Below are positions 1 to 8,690 of a stretch of DNA of 64,000 nt, piece after piece (within the stretch, counting starts at the first letter, position 1; every line of letters starts with the position of its first letter). A program made the position numbers and the translations under genes. This DNA is from a virus. The notes under the pieces are model-generated. The model did no database searches. It had not been told where the DNA came from and worked only from the letters and a program-made list of their open reading frames with translations. The DNA lies in IMG/VR virus record IMGVR_UViG_3300042452_000984, positions 1 through 64,000 of that record; one strand, 5' to 3'.

Positions 1-1
1 C

Positions 2-418
2 TTGGGTGCACTCACTAACGCTACCCACCTGGGTAACGGTATCTGGCGAGCGGTGGTGCAACTACCGGACGCTGGCGGCGAAGTGCGCTGGTTTGCCAAC
101 GCTGGGGCGGTGCCGCTGGGGATTGATGTGGTGGATGCGGCGCCATCCGTTAGTGTCGGTGAAAACATTGCCCAGTCAATTTGGACCTACAACCAAGGCG
201 ATCGCTCCCTTTCTGGCAGCCAAGCCAATCTATTTTCTAACCTTCTATCCTTGGTGCAGGCCTTCACCCTGGGGCGCCACCGCATCGACTTTGCTGCTAG
301 TACAACCACCCAGTACAACATAGATGGCACCGTGCGACAGGTATTCAACCTCAGGGACAAGGACGGCAGCCCCGCCACCAATGCTCAGACCGCCGTTGAT
401 CGGGTGCCCCAGCCATGA
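2..418 (+). CDS. Phage protein of unknown function, 5' end outside the window
   Basis: Open from the first base of the window to TGA at 416-418, so only the C-terminal part (about 138 residues) is visible and the true start lies upstream. The segment has a predicted beta-rich character and ends in a stretch with NIDGTVRQVFNLRDKDGSP, a pattern I associate with phage tail or virion accessory proteins, though I cannot name a family. Codon use (frequent CTA leucine, GCGATCGC) matches the neighbours. It is followed by a 247-base stretch with tandem repeats and then by rightward phage genes. Confidence 0.7.
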   Translation: MGALTNATHLGNGIWRAVVQLPDAGGEVRWFANAGAVPLGIDVVDAAPSVSVGENIAQSIWTYNQGDRSLSGSQANLFSNLLSLVQAFTLGRHRIDFAASTTTQYNIDGTVRQVFNLRDKDGSPATNAQTAVDRVPQP

Positions 419-460
419 GCCATCTTCCCGACGTCAGCAAAAAGGTAGGGAGCTAACCCC

Positions 461-685
461 ATGCTCTACCCCCTTGGGCTAACCGGCACCCTTTACCCCC
501 TTGGGCTACACCCTGGCTTGGCAGCCATGCTGATCAAATTTTGCCTAAACCGCCTAGCGATCGCGCCATCGCCCGCCCTTGCCCTTGCCTTGATGCCATC
601 GCCCGCCCTTGCCCTTGCCTTGATGCCATCGCCGGCCCTCGATCTAGTCCTGGAGCAATGCGACCATGCTGTTGATACCTACTGA
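461..685 (+). CDS. Doubtful small ORF over repeats
   Basis: A 74-codon frame with a weak AGGGAG ribosome site 8 bases upstream. Most of the product is the translation of the 30-bp tandem repeat (PSPALALALM twice) and of a short duplicated TACCCCCTTGGGCTA stretch, and its 3' end overlaps the better supported gene at 666. It may simply be an open frame across repetitive spacer DNA. No domain is visible. Confidence 0.2.
   Translation: MLYPLGLTGTLYPLGLHPGLAAMLIKFCLNRLAIAPSPALALALMPSPALALALMPSPALDLVLEQCDHAVDTY
565..640. repeat. 30-bp tandem repeat, two full units and a partial third
   Basis: The unit starts GCCATCGCCCGCCCTTGCCC and is present at 565-594 and 595-624, with a diverged partial copy from 625. 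Units abut directly with no spacer. It fills most of the only stretch near the left end that lacks a convincing gene (419-665). Confidence 0.85.
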
Positions 686-1121
686 TAGCGCCCTGGTTCT
701 ATCGGGCGATCGCTTGTACATTGGCGATACTTTTACCCTTAGCTTTAGCCTATCAGTGGAAAGCATGGAGGCTAGCTTTCGACCTAACTTGAGCCAGGTC
801 AACCTCCGCATGATCGGCAAGCGTAACCCAGGCGACCCGGACGAGAAGGCGTTATTTGATAGCGCTCGGGCGACTAATCCCTACTGCACGATCGCCACTG
901 ATCCACCGGTAGGCACCACCTTGAGCGGACGCATCACCATCAACGGCGCGGCGACCGCCAGCCTAAAAACCTTCAAGCCCCAACCAGAGCTAGCCAGCCC
1001 AACGACCCAGCAAGCGGTGTTGCACTTCGCCTTTACCGCCCTCTACCAAGGCGAAAGCCGCCGCAAGGTGTTAGAGACTGGTGAAATTGTATTGCGCCGC
1101 GATCGCATCGAAGATCCATGA
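666..1121 (+). CDS. Unrecognised phage protein, 151 residues
   Basis: ATG at 666 has GGAG about 10 bases upstream. The stop overlaps the next start in an ATGA arrangement (1118-1121), so it is translationally coupled to the following gene. The sequence is mainly short beta-type segments with no transmembrane stretch or known motif; the size and position would suit a virion accessory protein. I do not recognise the family. Confidence 0.75.
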   Translation: MLLIPTDSALVLSGDRLYIGDTFTLSFSLSVESMEASFRPNLSQVNLRMIGKRNPGDPDEKALFDSARATNPYCTIATDPPVGTTLSGRITINGAATASLKTFKPQPELASPTTQQAVLHFAFTALYQGESRRKVLETGEIVLRRDRIEDP

Positions 1122-1843
1122 TTTACTACCGTTTCTATGGATGTTTGTACGAGCACCGGGGTGATCGCCTGTGCAAGGTAGCGGTCGGCACGATGCAGAC
1201 CCGTAATGGTGTCCAGTACCAGCTAAACCAAAACCATCGCTGGCAACGGATCAAAGATTTTGCTGTCCATGAGGGTGATGAGGTAGGGCGCAATGTGGCG
1301 GCATGGAAAGCGGGTAAGGTAATTGGCGGAGCGGTCGCTAACCACGCGATCGCCATGGGTGCTGACCCGATGGCCGCCCAATTGATTTCAGAAACCGTGG
1401 TGCAGGCAGGTACGGCAACAGCGCTATGGGTCGCCCAGCAAGCCCGTAAAGGCACCCTTACCGCCGAAGGGTTAGCGGCTTACTTTGTCCAACAATCAGC
1501 GGCGGCAGCCCTTGGCAAGATGGCCCACCACGAGGCAGAACATTGGTTGCATACCTACAATGCCCAAGCGATCGCCCAGCAGGTAGGACCGATCCTAGCG
1601 GGCAAGGGGGCAGGGTTAGGGACGGTTGCCACGACCGCTAAGACCAAAGCCCATACCGCCTTGGTAGACTGGGTGGTTAGCCGCGGCAAGCATGACCTAG
1701 CGATGCTGGGCAAGGTGTTTGGCCATGACCTAGCCAAGGCGGCTGACCCGCAGGCGATCGCATTGTTGTGGCAATTGCACCAGGCTGGTATTGCCATGGC
1801 CGCTATGCAGTTGAGGTATGCCCATGATGAACATCAGCCCTGA
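1118..1843 (+). CDS. Protein with recurrent RW-type module, 241 residues
   Basis: Residues about 27-45 contain TRNGVQYQLNQNHRW, the same short module seen in the protease extension (24711), the Dps fusion (12889) and, in diverged form, the proteins at 9922 and 43964. The rest is alanine-rich and helical with many His residues (for example AHHEAEHWLH near residue 135) and no recognisable catalytic signature. It is coupled by ATGA to the upstream gene and overlaps a small ORF at its 3' end. I infer a virion-associated or internal head protein only from the shared module. Confidence 0.75.
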   Translation: MIYYRFYGCLYEHRGDRLCKVAVGTMQTRNGVQYQLNQNHRWQRIKDFAVHEGDEVGRNVAAWKAGKVIGGAVANHAIAMGADPMAAQLISETVVQAGTATALWVAQQARKGTLTAEGLAAYFVQQSAAAALGKMAHHEAEHWLHTYNAQAIAQQVGPILAGKGAGLGTVATTAKTKAHTALVDWVVSRGKHDLAMLGKVFGHDLAKAADPQAIALLWQLHQAGIAMAAMQLRYAHDEHQP

Positions 1844-1973
1844 ACGCGCCGAACTATTGAAGCTAAAGGCCATGAGCGACGAGGAGCGGCTTAGTTACTT
1901 GCTAGCCCGCCACGCGCTTATCCCCCTTGGCAGCCCATTGCCGCCCATCCATCAAGTGCTATGCGAACCCTAA
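1824..1973 (+). CDS. Small 49-residue protein between coupled genes
   Basis: ATG at 1824 (a second ATG follows at 1827), stop TAA at 1971-1973. It overlaps the upstream stop by 20 bases and the following helicase start by 13, the same dense packing seen elsewhere here. The product is a short amphipathic protein (SPERAELLKLKAMSDEERL near the N-terminus). Function unknown; it may serve mainly to couple translation into the giant gene. Confidence 0.55.
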   Translation: MMNISPERAELLKLKAMSDEERLSYLLARHALIPLGSPLPPIHQVLCEP

Positions 1974-4900
1974 CGCCAAAGTCTAAACGCAAGCCATTGC
2001 GCCCCAAGGGTGTGTTTGATCTGGAGATCCAGCCCGGCGATCGCCTGTACTTTGTCGGCGATGACTGCGAGCTGTACCGCGGCGAGCAATGCTTGGGGCG
2101 CTACGGCTACCACTGGGAGGATGAGCTAACCAAGGCGGTACAGCGCACCCAACTAGCCCTGGTGGAGGGCGAAGAAAAGCCGGTCAAAGGTCCTAATGTC
2201 ACCAGCATGAAGCCGGAGGCAAAGGCACCCAGGGCACCCAAGGCACCGCCTAAACCTGAGGAACAACCCCAAACCGGCGAACGATGGATTACTATCCACC
2301 CCAATAAGGACAACCCGGACTCCTACGTCAGGGTAAAGATCCGTCAGCACTCAGACGGCACCGCCAGTGTCATTGCAGGTGCCGGGGGCAAACTGAACCA
2401 GTTGCGCCTGACCAAGCTACGCAGCCCGGAGGAATGGAAAGAACGCGCCGCTGAACGCAAGCAAAAACGCCTGGAGAAAGAAGAAAAGCGCCGGGCGGAG
2501 CTAAGTGAGGGCGATCGCCAAGCAGAAGACGACGAAACCACCCAAGCCCGGGAGTACCACCGGGGCGAACGGCACCGTAATGCCAAGGCTACTTTAGACG
2601 CCTACCAGGAGGCAGGGCTAGACCACGGGCTAACGCCGGAGCACCTAGCCGCCCTCGATACCCCCGCCAGCGCTGACACCGACCCGGAGGAAGCTAAGCA
2701 GGTTGAAGCCTTGGCACGAGAGGCGGTCCAAAAGGCGGCAACTATCCAAAAAGCCTACGAACAACGCCTTGTCCAAGACCACGATGCCCGGGCCGCCGCC
2801 AAGCTTGGTGATGAATCCTTGGAGGGGCTAGGCAACCCCCTGCAGCAGGACATTGACCATAGCGCCTATGGCACCGACGGCAATACCATCTCTAACCTCA
2901 CCCAACTGCCTAATGGGCAATGGCTAGTCACCGGCGGCGATAAGGCGGATGCTACCTTTGACACCTGGCAGGAGGCGGCTAAGTATCACCTGGGTAATGT
3001 CAACGAGTACGACGGCACCGCCGGCGATCGCAGCCAGCCCGATGATTTCTATAACCCGAAGCTATGGGTGGCTAACCCGGATGGCGTTGACTTCTCCCCC
3101 CAACTAGCTGGGCAGATGGCAGCCCTGGCCCTGCAGCGCAAAGAGATTGATCGCTCTGATAAAGCAGCCGGTAAGGCTATCAAAAAGAAAATGCCATGGA
3201 AGCGAGAACAGGGGTTTGACATTGGTGGGGTCAGCGGCATCGACGACCAAGCCGCGATCGCTCAGTTGGACCAGGATGCCAAAACCATCGAGGATGCCCT
3301 CACCCACGGCAAGCTATTGGATATGGCGGGGCTGTTGGACCCCCAAGCGATGGCCAAACACCTGCAGACCGGTGGCATGGCCCAACTTGGGGAAATCGCC
3401 TCTGACGTGCTCAAAGTTGCCCAGGTTGATCCGGCAATCATCGCCCAGATGGGCCACGATGAAGCGGCCAAGCTGATTGCCTACCAGATCCGTCAGGCGG
3501 TGGGGGATAGGGAGTATCAGGCGATCGCCGCAGCCCAGGCGGCCCACCACGGCCAATGGTCCACCGAGTACGCTAACCAAGTGATTGCCGAAAATCAACC
3601 CCGCCTGGACGCCCTGCGCGACATCCACCGCCGTATGCAGGAAATCGAAGCGGCCAAGGACGGCGACTATACCCCCGACCAATTGATTGAATTGGATACC
3701 CTCTCCTACCAGTCGGAAACATTGCAGAAGTCGTTGCAGCAATCCATCGGCACCGCCCTGGGGCAATTACAGGCCAGTGCGGCCATGACCCTGGCGCTAG
3801 AGTCTAAGCCCCGTAGTTTGCGCTTTGCCGTCAAGGGTAGCCATGGCGATGTGGCCGACGTGCCCGGGCTATTGTCTACCGATGACAGCCCATCAATCTG
3901 GAGCAGCTACGGACTAACCGCTGAAGACTTTAGCCTGGAGGATGGCCCGGACGGGCAACTGGTATCCATCCAGCCCAGCGGCATGGAAAAGCTTGCCAGC
4001 GCCACCTATAACCCGGAAGACCGGGACGCCTACGAGGACGCGATCGCCATCAAACGCGGTGCCTACGATGAGGACGGGTTCACCCCCGCCGGGTTTGCCT
4101 ATCGGCCTGAGTCCACCTTCACCGATGTGCGGGCCGAGGCACAGCAGTTTGATACCACCTTCAACTACCAGCCGGAGATGGATGATGCCGGTGTGGAGCA
4201 GGCAATTAAACAATACCTGGGTGCCCGGGTTGCCAATGGCGACGATCCGTTGTCAGTACGCCGGGATTTATTTTCGCCGGAGCTTTACCTAAACCTTGGG
4301 CTGAACCAGGATGATGCCCTGCGGGTTAATGGGGCGGTGCAGGCGATGGACCTGAAGCTATTCGGCAAGGATGCCCCCGGGCAAGCCCAGATCCGCAGCG
4401 CCTACCAAGAGCTAGGCGACCAAGCCGCCGCCGCCCAGCGTAGCGCCCGGGCGACCGATGACCTGCAAGCGCTCCACAGCCAAAACCTCAACACCGATAC
4501 CGCCAAGGAAGCCGCCCACCGTGCCCTAGCCGCTATGCCCATGGCAAGGGCTGTCCTCAAGCCCATGGACCAGCTTTCTACCCAGGAACGCAAATACTTG
4601 AGGGACTATGCCATCACCGAAGTGATGGGCGAAACGCTGGAGGCACCAGCCAAGAAAGAAGCTACCCCCGAGGAGGACGTACCTCAGACCGGCTCCCTAT
4701 TCGACCTAGGCAGCTACGACGAACCCGGCGACAAGCCCACCAACGACTACCGCGAACCATCCCAGTGGGATCGGTTTTGCCGCATCATGGGCGGTGAGCA
4801 GAAAGCCTATGATGCCATCCGCGATCGCCTTAAGGGTAATTTCTATAGCCGTTTTGCTAGTGCCTATAGCGCCATCGAAGGCAAGCCATTGCTGACTGGC

Positions 4901-6958
4901 AGCCAAACCCTCACCCATGTAGATCGCTTGGCCGCCGCTAGCCTGCCGCCAGCGGAGCGGGATGAACTACTGGCCCACCTGCGATCGCTGGACCAGTCCG
5001 AAATGGCTCAAGCCCGTAACCGCCAGGGGGGTAAGTTTGCCGTTGAGATGGATGACTGGCTGGACAAGTATCACGAACTAAAGGGCAAGGACCGGCAGCT
5101 AGGGCTACTCACCACCGAGACAGAACGGCAGGGCGTCGATAATACTCAATGGCAACGCACCACCCTAGGCACCCAGGCGGAGCAGGACTTAAACGATGCC
5201 CTCCAAAGCGTCCTGCCGGGCTTTGAGCAAGTCAACTCAGCGGTAAACATCTACCCCGAAGTACGCTGGAATGGTGGCTTTGTCGCCCATCAGCGCGGGC
5301 TAAAGCTACTAGAACGCCAAAAGAAGATCGGCATGCACTATAGTGCTGGATCTGGAAAAACTGCGGGAATGCTCGGTGCTTTCACCCATTTGCAAAACCA
5401 GGGTAAAGTCACTCGCACCCTGGTAGCGGTGCCCTCCGGCATTCTGGGGCAGGCGGTGGGGGAATGTGCCACCTTCCTAGAACCTGGCAAATACAATTAC
5501 TCCGCCAATATTGGCTGGGACCGGGAGAAGCGCATCGAGGCACTGCGTAACCCCGATATGCACCTCCATTTTACCACCCGGGAATCCCTAGCCGGTGATC
5601 TATTGCACCTGGTGGAAAAACACACTGGCATCGGGGCGGAGGACTTTCAAAATACCGATGCTCGCAGTGAGGACGATCGCCGATCGCTCCTCCTAACCGC
5701 CCTACAGCAAGAAGGCATCGACCCCAGCAGCCTGCTATTCAGTGTTGATGAAGCCCACGACCTATCCCGCCGTCAGGGTGTATCACCGTCCCGGCGATCG
5801 CTGGTCCTTGATGCCCTGGCCCACCATAGCGCCTACCATATCAGCGCCACCGGCACGCCCTTAAAGAATGATGCTTCTGAGATTGCCGACTTCCTGCAAA
5901 AGGTGGGGGCACCTGAAGTAAAGGACGTTGGCGCCTTTATGGCCCGCTATGGCAAAAATACCCAGGCCAGCCGCCGTAGCTTACAGCGATTGGTAGCTAA
6001 GTACGCCTACGCGATCGCCGTCAAGCCTACCACCAAGGACGGGCAGGAGTTATCCATGCGGATGGAGCAGCCTAAGATCGCCCTGTCTGACCACCAAAAG
6101 ACTCAGCGGGCAGAACTACTAAAGCACTACGACACCCTACAAGCCTGGCGGGAGCAGGAACTACCCAAGATAATGGCGGCTAAGCGAGAGCGGGGCGATA
6201 ACTCACCCCTCAATGCCAAAGACCTTGCCCATGCCTGGGAGGATGAGGGCGTTAGAGCCGCGATCGCCGCCCTATCGCCTGAGTCCTACGGCAAGCTAGA
6301 CGATGCCACCAAGCAAGCCAAGGCAGGCGGGCAATTGCTAGGCGCCTCCGCGCTTAAGTACGCCGCCCTATCGCGGCTCTACCACCAGACTGACTACGCC
6401 AACAACGGCAAGGCGCAGCACGTCGTTAAAATGGCCGCCCAAGCCAAGGCAGGCGGTAAACCCATGGTGATCTTTGCCGCCTCCGCCCAGGCCGCCCAGA
6501 TGTTGCGGAACCAGCTTGCCAAGGAGGGGCACCGGGTTGGCTATATCGACGGCAACCTAGGGCCAGAGGAGAAGGACAAAGAACGCCTACGGTTCTCCCC
6601 TGTTGCGGACGAACAGGCGGAGACCGACATTCTAGTGACCACCGACGCCGCCCAGACCGGGCTTAACCTGCAACGGGGTAAGTTACTAGTCCACTACGAT
6701 ATTCCCCTTACCCAAAAATCATGGGACCAGCGCTCAGCCCGTATCTACCGCCGGGGCCAGACTGAGGACGTTGACGTTCATACTTTGGTCGCTGATGCCC
6801 CGGAGGACGCGATCGCCCTGGCCCGGATGCAGCGCAAAGGTAGTGACAGCGAACTATTCCAGGGTGCTGATGCCACCCAGGGCCATGCTGAACTACTAGA
6901 CGATACTGGACTAGCCGCCGCGATCGCGGAGTTTATGCAAGAGGATGATCCGGGTTGA
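1961..6958 (+). CDS. Giant DarB-like SF2 helicase polyvalent protein
   Basis: 1665 residues. Residues about 106-150 hold a small domain (ERWITIHPNKD, then VIAGAGGKLNQLRLTKL) of a kind found in phage polyvalent proteins, followed by long charged helical stretches. The helicase core is C-terminal: Walker A AGSGKT near 1128, DEAH box (VDEAHDLSRR) near 1262, motif III ISATGTP, then a C-lobe with TDAAQTGLNLQ and the arginine-finger region SARIYRRGQTED near 1592, the pattern of SNF2/DarB-type SF2 enzymes. P1 DarB, a large packaged protein of this kind, is injected with DNA and protects it from type I restriction; the same role is inferred here. The start follows a coupled small ORF and has no good ribosome site of its own. 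QTGSLF near residue 902 is a possible weak clamp-type motif. Confidence 0.85.
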   Translation: MRTLTPKSKRKPLRPKGVFDLEIQPGDRLYFVGDDCELYRGEQCLGRYGYHWEDELTKAVQRTQLALVEGEEKPVKGPNVTSMKPEAKAPRAPKAPPKPEEQPQTGERWITIHPNKDNPDSYVRVKIRQHSDGTASVIAGAGGKLNQLRLTKLRSPEEWKERAAERKQKRLEKEEKRRAELSEGDRQAEDDETTQAREYHRGERHRNAKATLDAYQEAGLDHGLTPEHLAALDTPASADTDPEEAKQVEALAREAVQKAATIQKAYEQRLVQDHDARAAAKLGDESLEGLGNPLQQDIDHSAYGTDGNTISNLTQLPNGQWLVTGGDKADATFDTWQEAAKYHLGNVNEYDGTAGDRSQPDDFYNPKLWVANPDGVDFSPQLAGQMAALALQRKEIDRSDKAAGKAIKKKMPWKREQGFDIGGVSGIDDQAAIAQLDQDAKTIEDALTHGKLLDMAGLLDPQAMAKHLQTGGMAQLGEIASDVLKVAQVDPAIIAQMGHDEAAKLIAYQIRQAVGDREYQAIAAAQAAHHGQWSTEYANQVIAENQPRLDALRDIHRRMQEIEAAKDGDYTPDQLIELDTLSYQSETLQKSLQQSIGTALGQLQASAAMTLALESKPRSLRFAVKGSHGDVADVPGLLSTDDSPSIWSSYGLTAEDFSLEDGPDGQLVSIQPSGMEKLASATYNPEDRDAYEDAIAIKRGAYDEDGFTPAGFAYRPESTFTDVRAEAQQFDTTFNYQPEMDDAGVEQAIKQYLGARVANGDDPLSVRRDLFSPELYLNLGLNQDDALRVNGAVQAMDLKLFGKDAPGQAQIRSAYQELGDQAAAAQRSARATDDLQALHSQNLNTDTAKEAAHRALAAMPMARAVLKPMDQLSTQERKYLRDYAITEVMGETLEAPAKKEATPEEDVPQTGSLFDLGSYDEPGDKPTNDYREPSQWDRFCRIMGGEQKAYDAIRDRLKGNFYSRFASAYSAIEGKPLLTGSQTLTHVDRLAAASLPPAERDELLAHLRSLDQSEMAQARNRQGGKFAVEMDDWLDKYHELKGKDRQLGLLTTETERQGVDNTQWQRTTLGTQAEQDLNDALQSVLPGFEQVNSAVNIYPEVRWNGGFVAHQRGLKLLERQKKIGMHYSAGSGKTAGMLGAFTHLQNQGKVTRTLVAVPSGILGQAVGECATFLEPGKYNYSANIGWDREKRIEALRNPDMHLHFTTRESLAGDLLHLVEKHTGIGAEDFQNTDARSEDDRRSLLLTALQQEGIDPSSLLFSVDEAHDLSRRQGVSPSRRSLVLDALAHHSAYHISATGTPLKNDASEIADFLQKVGAPEVKDVGAFMARYGKNTQASRRSLQRLVAKYAYAIAVKPTTKDGQELSMRMEQPKIALSDHQKTQRAELLKHYDTLQAWREQELPKIMAAKRERGDNSPLNAKDLAHAWEDEGVRAAIAALSPESYGKLDDATKQAKAGGQLLGASALKYAALSRLYHQTDYANNGKAQHVVKMAAQAKAGGKPMVIFAASAQAAQMLRNQLAKEGHRVGYIDGNLGPEEKDKERLRFSPVADEQAETDILVTTDAAQTGLNLQRGKLLVHYDIPLTQKSWDQRSARIYRRGQTEDVDVHTLVADAPEDAIALARMQRKGSDSELFQGADATQGHAELLDDTGLAAAIAEFMQEDDPG

Positions 6959-7004
6959 CAAAGCATATACGCTACAGACAAAGCTAAAGCATATATGCTA
7001 TAAA
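6955..7004 (+). promoter_or_regulatory. Promoter region with two AGCATATA(C/T)GCT dyads
   Basis: TTGACA (6955-6960) overlaps the end of the helicase gene. Two copies of AAAGCATATA(C/T)GCTA lie at 6960-6974 and 6986-7000, 26 bases apart; the second contains the perfect 12-bp palindrome AGCATATATGCT. TATAAA at 6999-7004 is the best -10. The dyads look like operators for the gene at 7030. Confidence 0.55.
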
Positions 7005-7029
7005 TAAATTATTGCGCACGGAGCGATCT

Positions 7030-7230
7030 ATGAGAACTGTAGAAATCAAGGACTTGGACTCCGGGAAAATAGTGTGGAGAGGACATTACTGGTTCTTTTA
7101 TCAAGCTAAGGAGCGCGCGAAACTACACTTACCCCCTGGGTCCTACGCTATTCAAGGCACCAATAGCTCTGCCTGTAATCCGCGAATCACCCACCGTCAA
7201 TGGCTAAGTGCGGAAACCTTCGAAATATAA
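7030..7230 (+). CDS. Small unrecognised protein, 66 residues
   Basis: I chose ATG 7030 over an upstream TTG (7012) because GGAG sits 9 bases before it and the AT-rich promoter region ends just upstream. The product (MRTVEIKDLDSGKIVWRG at the N-terminus) is rich in aromatic residues and looks like a small folded domain; no family recognised. It is the first of three small genes, each with its own regulatory region, between two large polyvalent genes, typical of accessory phage cargo. Confidence 0.65.
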   Translation: MRTVEIKDLDSGKIVWRGHYWFFYQAKERAKLHLPPGSYAIQGTNSSACNPRITHRQWLSAETFEI

Positions 7231-7233
7231 GCC

Positions 7234-7257
7234 TTGACCAAAAGAGCATATATACTA
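7234..7257 (+). promoter_or_regulatory. Third AGCATATA-type site with TTGACC
   Basis: TTGACC at 7234-7239 is followed by AGCATATATACTA (7245-7257), a near copy of the dyads at 6960 and 6986. Spacing to TATACT is too short for a standard sigma-70 promoter, so the exact start is unclear, but the repeated pairing of TTGAC with this motif suggests common control of the genes at 7030 and 7283. Confidence 0.45.
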
Positions 7258-7282
7258 AAGGGGTCGTGTTGGAGATACCCCG

Positions 7283-7420
7283 ATGACTGTTGAGCAAATT
7301 ATCACTGAACTAGAAGATATTGCCGCTGTCCTGCGCAGCGATGCCGCTGTTGACCAGGAGGCGATCGTGGCCAGGGCGGAGCGGGTAAGGGACGAAATGC
7401 TGGCGGCAAGCCAGGAATGA
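7283..7420 (+). CDS. Small acidic helical protein, 45 residues
   Basis: ATG 7283 has GGAG 8 bases upstream. The product begins MTVEQIITELEDIAAVLR and is a single predicted long amphipathic, mostly acidic helix ending in ASQE. It is followed at once by a strong intrinsic terminator (7443), so it forms an independent promoter-gene-terminator unit. Function unknown; size, charge and autonomy fit accessory phage proteins such as host or defence modulators, which is inference only. Confidence 0.6.
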   Translation: MTVEQIITELEDIAAVLRSDAAVDQEAIVARAERVRDEMLAASQE

Positions 7421-7442
7421 TTTAGCGTTAGGCGTTGGCAGA

Positions 7443-7466
7443 CCCCCAGCGATCGCTGGGGGTTTT
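7443..7466 (+). terminator. Intrinsic terminator built on a HIP1 palindrome
   Basis: A perfect 20-bp palindrome, CCCCCAGCGATCGCTGGGGG, is followed by TTTTGCTTT. The 36-base block from 7438 to 7473 is repeated exactly at 8662-8697. Confidence 0.85.
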
Positions 7467-7475
7467 GCTTTGGGG

Positions 7476-7550
7476 GGCTATTGCAAATAGCCTATCGGAA
7501 AGTGTTGACGATTCGATAGGCAGAAGGTATATTGAAATTGTTGAACCACT
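7476..7550 (+). promoter_or_regulatory. Strong promoter with flanking dyads, copy 1
   Basis: TTGACG (7505-7510) and TATATT (7528-7533) are 17 bases apart. Upstream is the inverted repeat GGCTATTGCAAATAGCC (7476-7492). TATCG (7493-7497) and CGATA (7514-7518) flank the -35 symmetrically with 16 bases between. The transcript leader TTGAAATTGTTGAACCACT (7532-7550) is identical to the leader of the gene at 24528. Confidence 0.8.
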
Positions 7551-7566
7551 CAGAGAGGACCGACCA

Positions 7567-7845
7567 ATGGTTGCTACACTTTCTTTTGACGATTTCCTAG
7601 CTACTGTCCAGGCTGAAGAGAATTTCCCTGAAGAGCGGGTTACAGCCCGCAATTTTCTTGCTCAGTACCCGCATTGGCAAGCATCTACTACTAAACCTTG
7701 GTACGAGCTAGAGTACCGGGGGTGGGCTGTGACCTACAGCAGCGTTGGGTGGGAGTACTCATTCAATGGGATCACCTGCCAAGGTGATTCCTTGGTGGAT
7801 GCTAAGTTGCGCCACCACGCTAAATATCAAGCGCACTTGGCTTAG
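7567..7845 (+). CDS. Small protein under a duplicated promoter, 92 residues
   Basis: The frame is open from 7435, but the consensus promoter at 7505-7533 and ribosome site GAGAGGA place the start at ATG 7567. The product is aromatic-rich (EYRGWAVTYSSVGWEYSF near residues 48-65) and soluble, with no recognised family. It stands alone between two terminators. Its promoter and leader are near-identical to those of the gene at 24528, whose product is unrelated, so the two are probably co-regulated, likely early, accessory genes. Confidence 0.7.
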   Translation: MVATLSFDDFLATVQAEENFPEERVTARNFLAQYPHWQASTTKPWYELEYRGWAVTYSSVGWEYSFNGITCQGDSLVDAKLRHHAKYQAHLA

Positions 7846-7869
7846 TTTAACCCACCGCTTTCCCGCAGA

Positions 7870-7892
7870 CCCCCGGCTTAGCTGGGGGTTTT
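7870..7892 (+). terminator. Intrinsic terminator after the 92-residue gene
   Basis: Stem CCCCCGGC / GCTGGGGG with a TTA loop, followed by TTTTG. Its flanks (GCAGACCCCC, GGGGGTTTTG) are those of the terminators at 7443 and 8667, so the three are diverged copies. Confidence 0.8.
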
Positions 7893-7953
7893 GTTCTGGG
7901 GTCGACCAGGGCTCTCCCCTGCTTTATCACGCTTAAATTGTTGAGGTGAAGTT

Positions 7954-8643
7954 ATGGCTACTGGAATTGAATGGACTAACGAAACCTGGAACCCTACCAC
8001 GGGATGCAACAAAGTTTCTCCCGGCTGCGCTCATTGCTACGCCGAGGAAATGACCCGACGATTCCCCCATGCCTGGCCAGAGGGGTTTGCTTTCACTCTC
8101 AAGCCAGAACGGTTACAGCAGCCTCTGAAGTGGCGAAAGCCTAAGCGGGTGTTTGTCAACTCCATGTCTGACCTGTTTCATAAAGAGATGCCTTTGGACT
8201 ATCTGAAACAGATTTTTGCCGTCATGGAGTCCACCCCCAGGCATAGCTACCAAGTCTTGACTAAGCGGGCTGAGCGGCTAGCTGAGCTGGCCCCTGGGCT
8301 TCCTTGGCCAGACAACGTATGGATGGGTGTATCGGTTGAAAGTCAGGACTACACTAGCCGGATAGACTTTCTGCGAATGGTTCCGGCTGCGGTGCGGTTT
8401 TTGTCTTGTGAGCCATTGCTAGGGCCGCTGGAGCTTGACTTAAGTGGCATCCACTGGGTGATCGTTGGTGGCGAGTCTGGCCTAAAGCATAGGCCCATTG
8501 ATCCGGCCTGGGTCCGATCCATCCGTGACCAGTGCCAAGCTCAGGGAGTCGCGTTTTTCTTTAAGCAGTGGGGTGGCAGGACTAGCAAGGCTAACGGGCG
8601 CTTGCTTGACGGACAAGTATGGGAACAATACCCAGCAGCCTAA
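7954..8643 (+). CDS. DUF5131 family (phage Gp37/Gp68) cysteine-motif protein
   Basis: 229 residues. The N-terminus has the family signature: EWTNETWNPTTGCNKVS, then PGCAHCYAEEMTRRF, a CxxxxxxxCxxC arrangement like an iron-sulfur site, followed by FVNSMSDLFH, VLTKR, WMGVSVESQ and a C-terminal VGGESG and FFFKQWGG. These are hallmarks of the Gp37/Gp68 family, common in phages and related to the N-terminal part of three-Cys-motif proteins; a radical-SAM-like chemistry is suspected but not established. It is a free-standing unit between two related terminators. Its reaction in this phage is unknown; nucleic-acid modification is one guess. Confidence 0.85.
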   Translation: MATGIEWTNETWNPTTGCNKVSPGCAHCYAEEMTRRFPHAWPEGFAFTLKPERLQQPLKWRKPKRVFVNSMSDLFHKEMPLDYLKQIFAVMESTPRHSYQVLTKRAERLAELAPGLPWPDNVWMGVSVESQDYTSRIDFLRMVPAAVRFLSCEPLLGPLELDLSGIHWVIVGGESGLKHRPIDPAWVRSIRDQCQAQGVAFFFKQWGGRTSKANGRLLDGQVWEQYPAA

Positions 8644-8666
8644 GCCCACCACCGTCTTCCCGCAGA

Positions 8667-8690
8667 CCCCCAGCGATCGCTGGGGGTTTT
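8667..8690 (+). terminator. Intrinsic terminator, exact copy of that at 7443
   Basis: Same 20-bp HIP1 palindrome and T-tract as at 7443-7466, within a 36-base identical block (8662-8697). Confidence 0.85.

Noticed and set aside
565-640. Repeats that might be a CRISPR array
   Set aside because: The units abut with no spacers and there are only two full copies; it is a simple tandem repeat.
461-685. Small ORF as a real gene
   Set aside because: Most of it is translated repeat and it overlaps a better gene; kept only as a low-confidence entry.
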